Of a DNA stretch of 64,000 nucleotides, positions 24,376 through 36,000 are shown piece by piece. Under the pieces are notes generated by a model. It searched no databases. It saw only the letters and a program-made list of their open reading frames with translations, and had not been told where the DNA came from. The position numbers and the translations under genes are program-made. Positions within the stretch are counted from its first letter, which is position 1, and each line of letters opens with the position of its first letter. The stretch comes from Brevibacillus borstelensis (GTDB taxonomy: Bacteria; Bacillota; Bacilli; Brevibacillales; Brevibacillaceae): NCBI RefSeq assembly GCF_003710865.1, contig NZ_RHHO01000033.1, positions 186,001-250,000 of the forward strand. The letters are read 5' to 3'.

Positions 24376-26322
24376 ATGTGTGGAATTGTCGCAATGTTTT
24401 CGAAACAGGCTCCCATCACTGCGATTGCTGTCGAACGTGCTACTCGTCAACTCTCCCATCGCGGACCTGACCGGCAAAGTATCTGGCTGTCCGAAAGCAA
24501 GCGAGTCGGATTGGGTCACGCTCGCCTCAGCATTATTGACCTAGAGACTGGAGACCAGCCTATTGCGAATGAAGATGAACGGCTTCACGTTGTCGTAAAC
24601 GGTGAATTCTACGATTACGAGCGAATTCAGAGAGAGTTAGTCAAACGGGGGCACCGGTTGCGAACACGCTCTGACAGTGAGATCGCGTTACATCTGTACG
24701 AAGAGAATGGACTCGGATTTCTTGAATACCTGCGCGGTGAATTTGCCCTGGTGCTTTGGGATGAAACCGAGCAACGCCTGTTGGCTGTGCGAGACCGTTT
24801 TGGGATCAAGCCGCTTTTTTACACAGTACAAGATGGGGTTCTATACGTCGCGTCGGAGATGAAGGCGCTGTTTGCAGCAGGAGTACCCGCGAAGTGGGAT
24901 CATGAATCCTACTACCAGCACTTGTTGTTTTACAAGCATCTGGACCGTACGTTATTCGAAGGTGTTAACCAGGTTCCACCCGGCCACTACCTGCTTGCTA
25001 CGGCTGATGGAATACAAATCAAACAGTATTGGGATCATCACTATCCGCTGGCAGACGCGAATTCTCTGCCACGCAGCGAAGAAGAGTACATCAGTGAAGT
25101 AAGGCATGCACTGGACGAGAGCATCAAGACACGGATGCGGGCCGACGTACCCGTTGGATTTCATCTCAGCGGAGGCGTTGATTCTTCAACGGTACTTGGG
25201 ATGGCTGCCAGGCATCGGACGGACCCGCTGCAAGCATTTACCGTTTCGTTTTCGGATCATGCCTATGATGAAAGTGAAGTAGCGCGTGAGACGGCGGCCC
25301 ATGTAGGGGCGGATTTTCATCTGATTCCGCTTGATCATACCGATTTTGCCGATCACGTAATAAAGGCCGTTTGGCATGCGGAAACGATTGGGATAAACAT
25401 GAACGGCGTTGCCCGCTATTTGAAAAGCAAGGTACTCCACGAGCGGGGGATTCGCGTCGTGTTGTCGGGGGACGGCGCTGATGAATTGTTTGCCGGATAC
25501 ATATTTTCCCGATTGGATTTGCTGCTCGCCGGACTGGAAGGCCTGAGCGAAGAGGAGAAGCTTCGCAAACTGGACGAATTTTTGCAACATAATCCCTCTT
25601 TTAACCACGTTTCGATTCGCAGCTATCTCAACCAGTCATTGGATTGTTTCAACCAGACACTTGGATACACACCCGCCTGGATCCAGGCTGTGCATGCAAG
25701 CCGCATGCCGTTAAAACAGCTGCTCTCGCCCGATTTCGGAGCGCGCTTTGCCGAGTACGATCCGTATCGTGAATTTGTGAAAAAGCTGGATGTAGAAGGA
25801 CAGTTGGCAGGGCGAGATCGCGTCACTCAAGTTCTTTATACGTGGAACAAGTCGATTCTGCCTAACCAGATCCTGTTTGCCGACCGTCTGGATATGTCTC
25901 ATGGAGTAGAAGTGCGAATGCCCCTGCTTGATCACAAATTGTTTGAAGTGGTACGAAACCTTCCTGTATCGATGCTGATAAATCGGTTCAAAGAAAAGTA
26001 TGCTCTTCGTGAAGCGGCGAAGCCCTACCTCACCCAGACCGTCTACTCCCGCCCCAAACAGCCGTTTAATGCTCCTCCTTCCACATTGGAAACGGACAAC
26101 AAGTTGTTTCAGTTGACTCAGGATATGTTGAGAAGCAAGGTCATGGACGATGTTCCTTTCTTTGAGAAAAAACTGATGATCAAGCTGCTCGACCAACTCC
26201 CGCACATGGATAAAAGCCAACGCGTAAATGCAGATACCGTCCTGCTTCTGGTGCTCACCACATGCATTCTCCAAGACCAATACGTAAATAGCAGCAGTGA
26301 ATCTTTGTCAAGAAAATCATAG
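24376..26322 (+). CDS. asnB: Glutamine-hydrolysing asparagine synthetase (AsnB-type)
   Basis: Protein of 648 aa. The open frame extends 59 codons upstream, but activity needs Cys immediately after the initiator Met, so the start is the ATG of MCGIVAMF at 24376. The N-terminal class II glutamine amidotransferase domain (about 2-190) has LSHRGPD, GHARLSIIDLETGDQP and NGEFYDY. The C-terminal synthetase domain has the ATP-binding PP-loop FHLSGGVDSS and LSGDGADELFAGY. It converts Asp, Gln and ATP to Asn. As first gene of the NRPS operon it probably supplies Asn for the last module, whose specificity code reads Asn; amidation of another carboxylate is an alternative. Confidence 0.9.
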   Translation: MCGIVAMFSKQAPITAIAVERATRQLSHRGPDRQSIWLSESKRVGLGHARLSIIDLETGDQPIANEDERLHVVVNGEFYDYERIQRELVKRGHRLRTRSDSEIALHLYEENGLGFLEYLRGEFALVLWDETEQRLLAVRDRFGIKPLFYTVQDGVLYVASEMKALFAAGVPAKWDHESYYQHLLFYKHLDRTLFEGVNQVPPGHYLLATADGIQIKQYWDHHYPLADANSLPRSEEEYISEVRHALDESIKTRMRADVPVGFHLSGGVDSSTVLGMAARHRTDPLQAFTVSFSDHAYDESEVARETAAHVGADFHLIPLDHTDFADHVIKAVWHAETIGINMNGVARYLKSKVLHERGIRVVLSGDGADELFAGYIFSRLDLLLAGLEGLSEEEKLRKLDEFLQHNPSFNHVSIRSYLNQSLDCFNQTLGYTPAWIQAVHASRMPLKQLLSPDFGARFAEYDPYREFVKKLDVEGQLAGRDRVTQVLYTWNKSILPNQILFADRLDMSHGVEVRMPLLDHKLFEVVRNLPVSMLINRFKEKYALREAAKPYLTQTVYSRPKQPFNAPPSTLETDNKLFQLTQDMLRSKVMDDVPFFEKKLMIKLLDQLPHMDKSQRVNADTVLLLVLTTCILQDQYVNSSSESLSRKS

Positions 26323-26338
26323 AAACAAGGAGACGCGA

Positions 26339-27559
26339 ATGGGGAAACTACGAGAGTTTTACAAGTCTTTTCATCCAATTGTCCACACGTTGTTACTAGG
26401 GATCATCCTGGTATCTGTAGCAAGAGGCATGAGTATCCCCTTCCTAGCTATCTATCTCGCCAAAACGACTGATCTGGATCCGGCACAGATTGGATTGATC
26501 ATAGGGGTCGGTGCGATCGCCGGTACCTTTGGCGGCTTTATCGGAGGCACACTTTCCGATTTTATCGGCCGTAAAAAAGTGTTAATCGGCACGCTCTATG
26601 TCTTTGCTCTGGTTTTCTTCGGGTTTGTTTTAACCACGAATGTCCTGTTGATTTTTGTTTTGAACATTTTGCTGAATCTATGCATTTCGTTTTTCGATCC
26701 TGTGTCCAAGGCATTGATGGGCGATGTCACTCCACCGGAAAAACGGCTGCGACTATTCTCGTTCCGTTATACTTCGGTGAACATCGGTTTTGCCATTGGT
26801 CCGCTTCTCGGTACCGCTTTGTCCACCATCGATGACCGGGTGCCGTTTTTTGTGGGGGCGATTCTTTACCTGCTATACGTCCTCATTCTGCAATTCAGCT
26901 TCAAATACTTTGCCTATGAAGATATTCAAACAAAAGCGGAAGAGAAGATAACCATTCGGAGTGCTGTTCATGTCATCCGCCACGATAAGGTGCTGGGATT
27001 TTTCATCCTGGGCAGCATCCTGACGATGGCGGTAATGGGCGAGATGTCTGTTACGCTCTCTCAATATTTGAAAAATAGCTTTATCGACGGGGTCCGGTTA
27101 TTTGCGATCTTGATGAGTATCAATTCAGTAGTCGTTATTTTGTTCCAATATTCGCTGACAAAATGGGCGGAACGGTTTACGCCGTTGATCAACATCGTGA
27201 TGGGAAGCATTCTTCTGGCCATATCCGAGGCAGGCTTTGCGTATTCCGGCAGCTGGACGTTTTTTATCATATCCATGATCGTTTTCACGCTTGGAGAAAT
27301 ATTGATCGTCCCGTCTGAATACATTATCGTCGACCGCATTACGCCCGAAGGAATGCGTGGCACGTATTACGGAGCGCATACCTTTAACGGATTTGGCAAC
27401 TTTATCGGCCCGTGGTTTGGCGGAATTCTGCTGGCAGAATACGGCGGCATTGCGATGTTCAACACGTTTGGACTGATTGCATTATTGAGTATTTTCTTCT
27501 TTTGGCGTGGACAAAAAATGTATGAAGTCAGAAGGGGCAATTCCGTCACTTCGATGTAA
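26339..27559 (+). CDS. MFS transporter, probable peptide exporter of the cluster
   Basis: Membrane protein of 406 aa with about 12 helices and MFS loop motifs (GGTLSDFIGRKKVLIGT between helices 2 and 3, KWAERF in the second half). The frame opens 14 codons upstream inside the asparagine synthetase end, but the ATG at 26339 has an AAGGAG site. Being between biosynthetic genes, it most likely exports the NRPS product and gives self-resistance. Confidence 0.85.
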   Translation: MGKLREFYKSFHPIVHTLLLGIILVSVARGMSIPFLAIYLAKTTDLDPAQIGLIIGVGAIAGTFGGFIGGTLSDFIGRKKVLIGTLYVFALVFFGFVLTTNVLLIFVLNILLNLCISFFDPVSKALMGDVTPPEKRLRLFSFRYTSVNIGFAIGPLLGTALSTIDDRVPFFVGAILYLLYVLILQFSFKYFAYEDIQTKAEEKITIRSAVHVIRHDKVLGFFILGSILTMAVMGEMSVTLSQYLKNSFIDGVRLFAILMSINSVVVILFQYSLTKWAERFTPLINIVMGSILLAISEAGFAYSGSWTFFIISMIVFTLGEILIVPSEYIIVDRITPEGMRGTYYGAHTFNGFGNFIGPWFGGILLAEYGGIAMFNTFGLIALLSIFFFWRGQKMYEVRRGNSVTSM

Positions 27560-27613
27560 GGCCTGTTGAAAAGAAGCGCATTTCAAACGTCTTCAATAGG
27601 AGGTTGTTCCGCC

Positions 27614-29992
27614 ATGCACGATCAAAATGTGGATGTGTCAGTCCACCTGCAATCGGTTGTCCGCCATGGTATTCCGAAAACATCCGGGGAGCTGAAAGTA
27701 GCAGCTTTGCACAAACCTGTTCACGTGTATCGGGACCACAGAGGCGTGCCTCATATTGAGGCCCGGACAGCAGCCGATCTGTATCTGGCACAAGGGTTTG
27801 TGACTGCTCAAGAACGCATGTGGCAGATGGATATGTCGCGCAGGCTAACAAGCGGGCGGTTGTCGGAAGTAATGGGCTCCTCGACGGTAAACTCGGATAA
27901 ACTGTATCGCAAGCTTCAACTAAAAAGAGCCGCCGAGGATTCCCTGACCCAGTGTTCGCCAGCGACCAGAAAGATCCTGGACAGTTTTTCCCAGGGCGTG
28001 AACGCCTACCTGCGTCAAGCTGTTGAAGAAAACACGCTTCCGCTCGAATGCAATCTGCTGGGGTATCAGCCGGAGTTCTGGACGCCGATTGATACGCTGT
28101 TGATCGGCAAGCTGCTGGCAGCGAGCCTGAGCGAAAATATGAAAGCGGAAGTGTATCGCCATCTTTTGCGAAATCAAGTAGGCGATGAGTTGGCCAAACA
28201 ACTTTGGCCTGTCTATCCAGCTGACGGCTTTATCACGATTTCCAGTCAACACACCGGGGGGAGCACTGTTTCCGAAAAGGAAGCTGATTTGCCCATAAAC
28301 ATTCAGATGGAATTGAGGAGTTTATTGCAATTTTTCACGGGATCAGGCGCCGTTGCCGGTTCGAACGGGTGGGTCGTTTCCGGAAAGCTGACGAAGAGCG
28401 GAAAGCCGCTCTTGGCGAACGATCCGCATCTCGGTATGGATACGCCGTCCATCTGGTTTCAAACTCATTTGCATCTGCACACTGAAGAAAAAACGTTGAA
28501 TGTGATCGGGGTGACACTGCCCGGGGTACCCGGTGTCGTGTTGGGGCACAACGACTCCATCGCCTGGGGGGTAACGAATGCAATCGCGGATACACAGGAT
28601 TTATACATAGAAAAGTTTAACAGCGACAATCCGCATCAAGTGTACCAGGAGGGCAAGTGGGAGGACGTTACCGTTGTTCGCGAAGTGATAGAGGTAAAAG
28701 GTGAGGCAAGCATACCCATGGAAGTGCGAATTACCCGTCACGGCCCTGTTTTGACAGACCACACTCCAGAAGTCTCAAAACGGGAAGAATACGGATTGTC
28801 TTTGCGATGGACGGCGTACTCTCCGGGCAGAGAGATCGAGGCGTTTTTGGAGATGAACAGAGCGGAGAACTGGGAGCAATTCAAACAAGGTCTGCAAAAA
28901 ATCGTCTCTCCGGCACTAAATGTGTTGTTTGCCTCCAATGACGGCACGATCGCATTCAAAACCGTTGGAGCAATACCGATTCGTGCCAAAGGGGACGGAC
29001 TGGTTCCCGTGCCCGGTTGGACGAATGAATTTGAGTGGAACGGGTTTATCCCTTTTGAGAAGTGTCCCGAAGTGGTAAATCCCGAGGAAGGATTTATCGT
29101 CGCGGCTAACAACAAAATCGTCAATGACTCCTATCCGTATCTGATCGCCCATTCATGGGATGCACCGTATCGGGCCAACCGGATTGCCAAGGTCCTTCGC
29201 GGCAGCAAAGAGTTTTCATCAGAAGATATGCGTCGTCTTCAAGCGGACCTTTTCAACGAACAAGCGACAACCTTGCTGCCTGCCTTGCTTGCATTGTTCA
29301 ATCAGGTGCAGCTCACAGACGTGGAGCAGAAAGCGTTGCAATTATTGCAAGAATGGAATTATCAAGACGAGGCCGAGCAGGCAGCCCCCCTTATGTATCA
29401 CTTGTGGTTCGATCTGTTGCGAAAACGATTGTACGAACCGAAATTGGGTCCTGCGCTGTATCAACTCATGGCAGATGGCACCAATGTGACAGACGCCATG
29501 CTGCTCGAAGCGGCAGCGGGTCGCGAAAACGACTGGATCAAACAGGTGGGGGGAATCAAAGAACTTGCCATCAGTAGCTTTATCAGCGCTGTGCAGCAAG
29601 CGGTTGACTTGCAGGGCGAGAACCCTCAAGCGTGGAGGTGGGGCGAATACCATCGAATCCGCTACACCCACCCGTTGGCAGCTGTCATGAAATCTCTCGG
29701 GATTCCGGTAGAGGAACCGGATATTCCCATGGGCGGCAGCAGACAAACCGTGTGTCTGATGGGTTTTGACGGATCGGGAGTTGTGGGATACGGCGCTCCG
29801 TGGCGTCAGGTTGTCGATCTGTCCGATCTTGCCGGCAATTCCTTTGATATTGTCGCACCGGGGCAATCGGGCCATGTTTTTAGCTGCTGGTATTCCGATC
29901 AGGCAGTCCCCCATGCCGCTGGAGAACTGTGCAAGCAATGGTTCGCACCAGAAGAGTACCGAAAAGGAGACCTGCTGGTCCTTCATCCATAA
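27614..29992 (+). CDS. Penicillin-acylase-family Ntn hydrolase
   Basis: Protein of 792 aa from the ATG at 27614, behind TAGGAGGT. The family layout is clear: an alpha-chain N-terminal part (VHVYRDHRGVPHIEA), a spacer, then the autocatalytic site GSNGWVVSG where Ser250 would become the N-terminal nucleophile of a beta chain of about 543 residues. GKPLLANDPHLGMDTPSIWF and the Asn-containing VAANNKIV follow in the beta chain. Known members remove acyl groups from penicillin, from homoserine lactones, or from acylated pyoverdine precursors (PvdQ). No signal peptide is evident, unlike periplasmic members, so action in the cytoplasm is likely. Next to an NRPS that begins with a fatty acyl-AMP ligase, it probably trims the fatty acyl group from the finished peptide. 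Confidence 0.85.
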   Translation: MHDQNVDVSVHLQSVVRHGIPKTSGELKVAALHKPVHVYRDHRGVPHIEARTAADLYLAQGFVTAQERMWQMDMSRRLTSGRLSEVMGSSTVNSDKLYRKLQLKRAAEDSLTQCSPATRKILDSFSQGVNAYLRQAVEENTLPLECNLLGYQPEFWTPIDTLLIGKLLAASLSENMKAEVYRHLLRNQVGDELAKQLWPVYPADGFITISSQHTGGSTVSEKEADLPINIQMELRSLLQFFTGSGAVAGSNGWVVSGKLTKSGKPLLANDPHLGMDTPSIWFQTHLHLHTEEKTLNVIGVTLPGVPGVVLGHNDSIAWGVTNAIADTQDLYIEKFNSDNPHQVYQEGKWEDVTVVREVIEVKGEASIPMEVRITRHGPVLTDHTPEVSKREEYGLSLRWTAYSPGREIEAFLEMNRAENWEQFKQGLQKIVSPALNVLFASNDGTIAFKTVGAIPIRAKGDGLVPVPGWTNEFEWNGFIPFEKCPEVVNPEEGFIVAANNKIVNDSYPYLIAHSWDAPYRANRIAKVLRGSKEFSSEDMRRLQADLFNEQATTLLPALLALFNQVQLTDVEQKALQLLQEWNYQDEAEQAAPLMYHLWFDLLRKRLYEPKLGPALYQLMADGTNVTDAMLLEAAAGRENDWIKQVGGIKELAISSFISAVQQAVDLQGENPQAWRWGEYHRIRYTHPLAAVMKSLGIPVEEPDIPMGGSRQTVCLMGFDGSGVVGYGAPWRQVVDLSDLAGNSFDIVAPGQSGHVFSCWYSDQAVPHAAGELCKQWFAPEEYRKGDLLVLHP

Positions 29993-30035
29993 TCGTGAGG
30001 AGAGAAGGGCCAGGGTCTGGCTGTGCGATCAATTA

Positions 30036-30069
30036 CCAAATTTTGCATAAAATTATAAAATTTGGAGGT
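30036..30069 (+). promoter_or_regulatory. Hairpin abutting the NRPS ribosome binding site
   Basis: CCAAATTTT (30036-30044) and AAAATTTGG (30057-30065) form a perfect 9-bp stem with a 12-base loop. The last two G of the stem are the first two of the GGAGGT ribosome binding site (30064-30069) of the first NRPS. This could tune translation start. Confidence 0.5.
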
Positions 30070-30077
30070 CATCTGCA

Positions 30078-33000
30078 ATGCGGCCATTCATGTCCGAAGA
30101 AACGCTTATGTATTCTACCATGGTAGAGATGCTGCAATCGAGAGCAAACGAGCGACCCAACCAGGAGGCTTACCGCTTTTTGCTCGATGGGGAATTGAAC
30201 GAAGAGAGCATGACTTTCGCAGAATTGGACCGGCGGGCAAGAGTAATTGGAGCCAAGCTGCAGTACATGCAGGCGGTTGGGGAGCGCGTTCTGCTGCTTT
30301 ATCAACCGGGGCTTGAGTATATCGCTGCCTTTTTCGGTTGTCTCTATGCAGGAAGTATAGCTGTACCTGCATACCCCCCGACTTCTCCTCGTCTCATACC
30401 GAGGATTCATGCCATTGCCATGGATTGTCAGGCAAAAATCGCACTCACGACTTCAAAATTGGCAGCGAATTTCAAAGAGAGTTTTGCCGCGCTCCCGGAA
30501 ATGAACGGGGTAACGTGGCTGGCTACCGATCAAATAAGCGAGATCAGTGAAAATGATTGGAAGACCCCTGATCTGAATGGGCAATCTCTCGCATTCTTGC
30601 AGTATACCTCGGGTTCTACCTCTACTCCAAAAGGAGTGATGGTTCGACACGGAAACCTGCTGCACAATTTATCTGCAATAAAAGAAAGTTTCGGAATTAC
30701 CCCGGAGGACCGTGGCGTTATCTGGCTGCCGCCTTATCACGATATGGGACTGATTGGTGGAATTCTTGAGCCGTTATACGCAGGCTTCCACACAACACTC
30801 ATGTCTCCGTTTGATATGATGCAGCGGCCTCTGCGCTGGCTGCAAGCCATTTCCCGTACGGCCGCTTCTGTAAGCGGCGGTCCCAATTTTGCTTACGAAC
30901 TATGCGTCAAGAGGATTACAGATGAACAGAAAGCCGAACTGGACTTGAGCAGCTGGGAAGTGGCCTTTAACGGCGCGGAACCGATTCGCGAAGAGACGAT
31001 TGAACGTTTTGCGGAGGCTTTCGCATCTTGCGGATTTAAAAAAGAGGCTTTTTACACGTGCTACGGATTGGCTGAAGGTACGCTGTTCGTCTCCGGTGGA
31101 AACCGGTTAACACTTCCGGCCATCCAAAGGTTCGACAAGGAGGCGCTGACGGACAATCGGGTGCTTGAGCAGCCATCATCATCTGACACCGCTACCAGTC
31201 AGGCTCTGGTCGGATGCGGACAATCGGTTTCCGATCAAACCGTGTGCATCGTTCATCCGCAGACGCTCAGAAAGTGCGAGGCTGATGAAATCGGCGAGAT
31301 ATGGGTAGCCGGGCGAAGTGTTGCCGGCGGTTACTGGGGGAATGAAGAGCAGACGGCTGCTACGTTTAACGCATATGTGGCGGACAGCGGAGAAGGGCCT
31401 TTCCTCCGTACAGGTGACCTCGGGTTTTTGCAAAACGGCGAGCTGTTCGTAACCGGACGATTGAAGGATTTGATCATTATTCGCGGTCGCAACTACTATC
31501 CGCAGGACATCGAATTGTCAGCACAGAAGAGCCATTTTGCCTTGCGACCGGAATGCGCGGCATTTTCCGTCCAAGTAAACGGGGAAGAAAGGCTCGTCAT
31601 TGTTTCCGAGATCGATCGTCATCACCGACAGGTTGACGTCGAAGAAGTAACCAGCTGCATCCGTCAGGCCGTCGCACAGGATCACGGGGTGCAGGTTTAC
31701 GCGATCCAGCTTGTCCGTTATGGCAGCATTCCGAAAACATCAAGCGGAAAAATACAGCGCCGCTTATGCCGTGAAATTTACCTCCAAGACCGATTCCATG
31801 TCATCGGCAGCCACGTATTGGATGACGAACCATTCGAAGAAACGATAGACCCGACGGTGAATCGCGATGCTTTGTTGAGGATGGGACCGGAAGAACTCCA
31901 GACGGAACTGAAAGCGTATCTGGGCAATATCATACCGTGCGTCTTGCAAATCTCGTCCTCCCAATACGATGCCGGTCAGCATTTGAGCACGCTGGGAATG
32001 GACTCGGCGCGAGCGATGCAGCTCCAGTATACGATTGAAACAGATCTCGGGATCGTCCTGAATCCGACAGAATTGTTTGAGGTGGAAAGCTCGACCAAAC
32101 TTTCAAAGCTGTTGGCGGAACGCTTGAATGGACATCACCAAGTGATCGCGAATGCGAGCAAGGGTGAAGAGGAGGAGTATTACGTGCCTCTCTCGCGCGG
32201 TCAGCAGGCACTTTGGTTTATGCATAAGCTGGCGCCGCACAGCAGTGCGTACAACATCAGCAAAGCGGTCCGCATAAAGGGGCAGATGAATGTTCCCGTA
32301 CTGATCGAATCGTTCAACGAACTGGTGAGCCGGCATGACGTACTGCGAACAGCGTATCCCGCACTGGAGAACGGACTGCCGCTTGGATACGTGCGCAAAA
32401 ACATCGAAGCGAACGTGAAAATTGAGGATGCATCCACTTGGGATACGATCACCCTGCATCAACGCATGGAAGAAGAGGCGCACCGACCGTTTGATCTGGA
32501 GAAAGGGCCGCTCATGCGCGTGCAGCTCTTTCAAACAGCTCCGGAGGATCACGTTTTGTTGTGGTCGTTCCATCATATTGTGATAGATCTGTGGTCATTT
32601 GACCTGTTGTTTTCAGAATGGAGCCAGTTGTATACGAAAAAAGCCGCAGGAGAAAAATCGTACCTCGAGCCGGTATCCGTACGGTTTGCCGATTATGTGC
32701 TCTGGCAAGAGAACATGCTTACTGATCGCGAGGGAGCAGATCAATTCGCGTACTGGGAAAAAAGGCTGTCAGGAGAACTTCCGATCCTGAACATGCCAAC
32801 CGATCATCCGCGGCCGCTTGTTCAGACGTACAATGGGGCTGCCAAAACCATTCGACTGAATGGGCAAACGACAGTTGCATTGAAGCAGCTCAGCAAAACG
32901 TACAAAACTACCTTGTATACGGCGCTGTTGGCCAGCTACGCTGTGCTGTTGCACCGTTACGCTGGTCAGGATGACTTGATCATCGGCTCCCCGATGGCAG

Positions 33001-36000
33001 CCAGATCCCGGTCGGAGCTGGTAAAACTGGTTGGCTATGTAACGAACCCTGTACCGATCAGAGTTGATTTGTCAGGAAATCCGGGCTTTGTCACCTTGTT
33101 GAAAAAAGTGCGCGGGATCGTATTAGAGGCGTATGCGCACCAGGATTATCCGTTTGAAGTGCTGGTAGAAAAACTGCAGCAGGAACGGGACGCCAGCCGT
33201 TCACCGATCTTCCAGACCGCGTTTGTCATGCAAAATGTGGGCGGCAGTTACAGGAGACTGGCTCCATTGATCGCTGGCGGTCAAAAGGAAGGAATCGAGC
33301 TGGGCAACCTTCTTCTGGAACCAGTAGAGCTCAACGAACAGGCAGCTCCATTTGATCTGACGATGACGGTCGTCGAAGTAGGTGATGATCTCTCGATTGA
33401 GCTGAAATACAATACCGACCTGTATGAGGAACCAACGATCGATCGTCTGTTAAACAGCTATGCGACGCTGTTGACCGAGATCGCAAATGATCCGACCCAG
33501 CAAGTCTCCACGCTTCCGATTCTGTCGGCGGAAGGAAAAACACATCTCCTGGAAATGCACCATCCAGCGGCTGCCTTTCCGAAAGAGCAGTGCATCCATC
33601 AATGGTTTGAACGCCAAGCAGCGCTTCATAAAGGAGAAACTGCGGTTGTTTGCGGAGACGAACGGATTACCTACGGTGAATTAAACAGCCGGGCAAACCA
33701 ATTAGCCCATCATTTGCAACAGGAGGGGATCGGTCCGGATGATCTTGTCGGGATCTCCGTAGAGCGGTCCATCGAGATGATCGTGTGCATTCTCGGTGTG
33801 TTAAAAGCTGGCGGAGCATATGTGCCACTTGATCCGGCCTATCCAAGAGAGCGCTTGGAGTTCATGCTGAAAGATTCGGCAGTCCGTATTTTGCTGACCC
33901 AGAAGCGACTGTTATCCGATTTGCCAAAGAGCGATGTAAAGACTTTGTGCGTAGATTCCGATTGGGACGCAATCGCTCAAAACAGCAGCGAAAATCCGGC
34001 AAGCGGCACAACACCCGATCACCTGGCCTACGTCATCTATACGTCCGGATCGACCGGGAAGCCAAAAGGCGTGCTGATTCCTCATTACCAAGTCATCCGC
34101 CTGTTCCAAGCAACAGAACCGTGGTATTCGTTTACGGAGCAGGACGTGTGGACGATGTTCCATTCCTATGCCTTTGATTTCTCCGTTTGGGAAATTTGGG
34201 GAGCATTGCTTTACGGCGGACGCCTGGTGATCGTTCCTTATTGGATCAGCCGCTCGCCAGAAGAATTCTATCGATTGCTTGTCAAAGAAAGAGTGACGGT
34301 TCTGAACCAAACACCTTCGGCCTTCTCGCAATTGATGAAGGCGGAAGAGACGATCGGCATGTCAGACGATCTCGCTCTGCGCCTGGTGATCTTCGGCGGT
34401 GAGGCGCTTGACATTCCGTCGCTTGGTCCCTGGTTTGATCGTCACGGCGACAAACGTCCGCAGTTGGTGAATATGTACGGGATCACGGAAACAACCGTTC
34501 ACGTCACGTATCGCCCGCTCTCGAAGGCGGACGTGGATAAACAGGCGAGCTTCATCGGGCAGCCGATCCCGGACCTGCGAATCTACATCCTTGATCAGCA
34601 GCTTCAGCCTGTGCCGATTGGGGTGGCAGGAGAGATGTTTGTAGGAGGGGCGGGTGTAGCACGGGGGTACCTGAATCGCCCGGAATTGACGAAATCAAGA
34701 TTTATTGCGAATCCGCACAACGAATCGGAAATCCTGTATCGAACCGGTGATTTGGCTCGTTTCCATGCCAACGGAGACATCGAGTATTTGGGTCGCATCG
34801 ATCACCAGGTAAAAATCAGGGGATTCCGAATCGAGCTGAATGAAATCGAAGCGGTGATCGCAAAGCATCCCGAGGTACGGGACAATATCGTATTTGCCCG
34901 AAATGATTTGCACGGGGAAAAGCATCTGGCAGCGTATGCAGTGGTCGCGCCAGGCAGCTCCCTCGGTTCAGCGGATTTGCGCCGTTTTCTCCAGGAGAGA
35001 CTTCCCGCTTTTATGGTGCCGTCCTCTTTCTATCTGCTTGATGCACTGCCGATGACAGAGAACGGCAAGGTAGATCGCAAGGCACTGCTTGCTATTTCAC
35101 CATCAAAACCGGAATCGGAAGCAGTCTATGTGCCGCCTGCCACCGCGGAAGAAGAGATTTTGGTTTCCGTATGGGAAAACATCCTTCACGTACAGAAAAT
35201 CGGCATCGACGATAACTTCTTTAATCTGGGCGGCGACTCGATCCGCAGCATTGCCATCCTGTCTCAGGCGAGGGAACGCGGGTTGGATTTATCCATACAG
35301 GATCTCTTTCAGTATCAAACGATTCGTGAATTGGCTGCAGTTGCGAAACGGGTTCAACAACATGAAGAAAGTACAGGTGGAAAAGAGCCGTTCGGACTGA
35401 TTTCTGCGGAAGACCGCCTGTTGATTCCGCAACAGGTGGAGGACGCTTATCCGCTGAGCATGACACAAGCGGCATTCGTCTATCACAGCGAGATGTCGTC
35501 CGATTATCAGGTCTATCTTTCCAGTTATCGCGTACGCTGCCTATTCGACCAAGCCGCTTTGGAAGAGACCCTGCAGCAAATGGTTCAGCGCCATCACATC
35601 TTGCGCACGTCATTTGACATCAGCCATTTCAGTCAGCCGCTTCAATTGGTATACAGAGAAGCTGCCATATCTTTGCACGTAGAAGACCTGCGGCACTTGT
35701 CCCATGAGCAGCAGCAGGAACACTTGTCTGCCAGACTGGAGCAAGAGCGGAAAACACCGTTTGATTGGCAGAAACCGGGATTATGCCGTTTTTATGTCTG
35801 CCGTTATTCTGATGAAGAGTTCCAGTTGGTGCTGATTGAGCCGTTCCTGGACGGTTGGAGCGTCGTGTCCCTGATCACCGAGCTGCTCACCGATTACGCT
35901 GCATGGGTTACGAACGGACAGCGACCCGAGAAAGCGCCTTTGCAGAGCTCCTATCGCGATTTTGTGGAGCTGGAGCAGAAGACGCTGCAATCGGAAAAAG

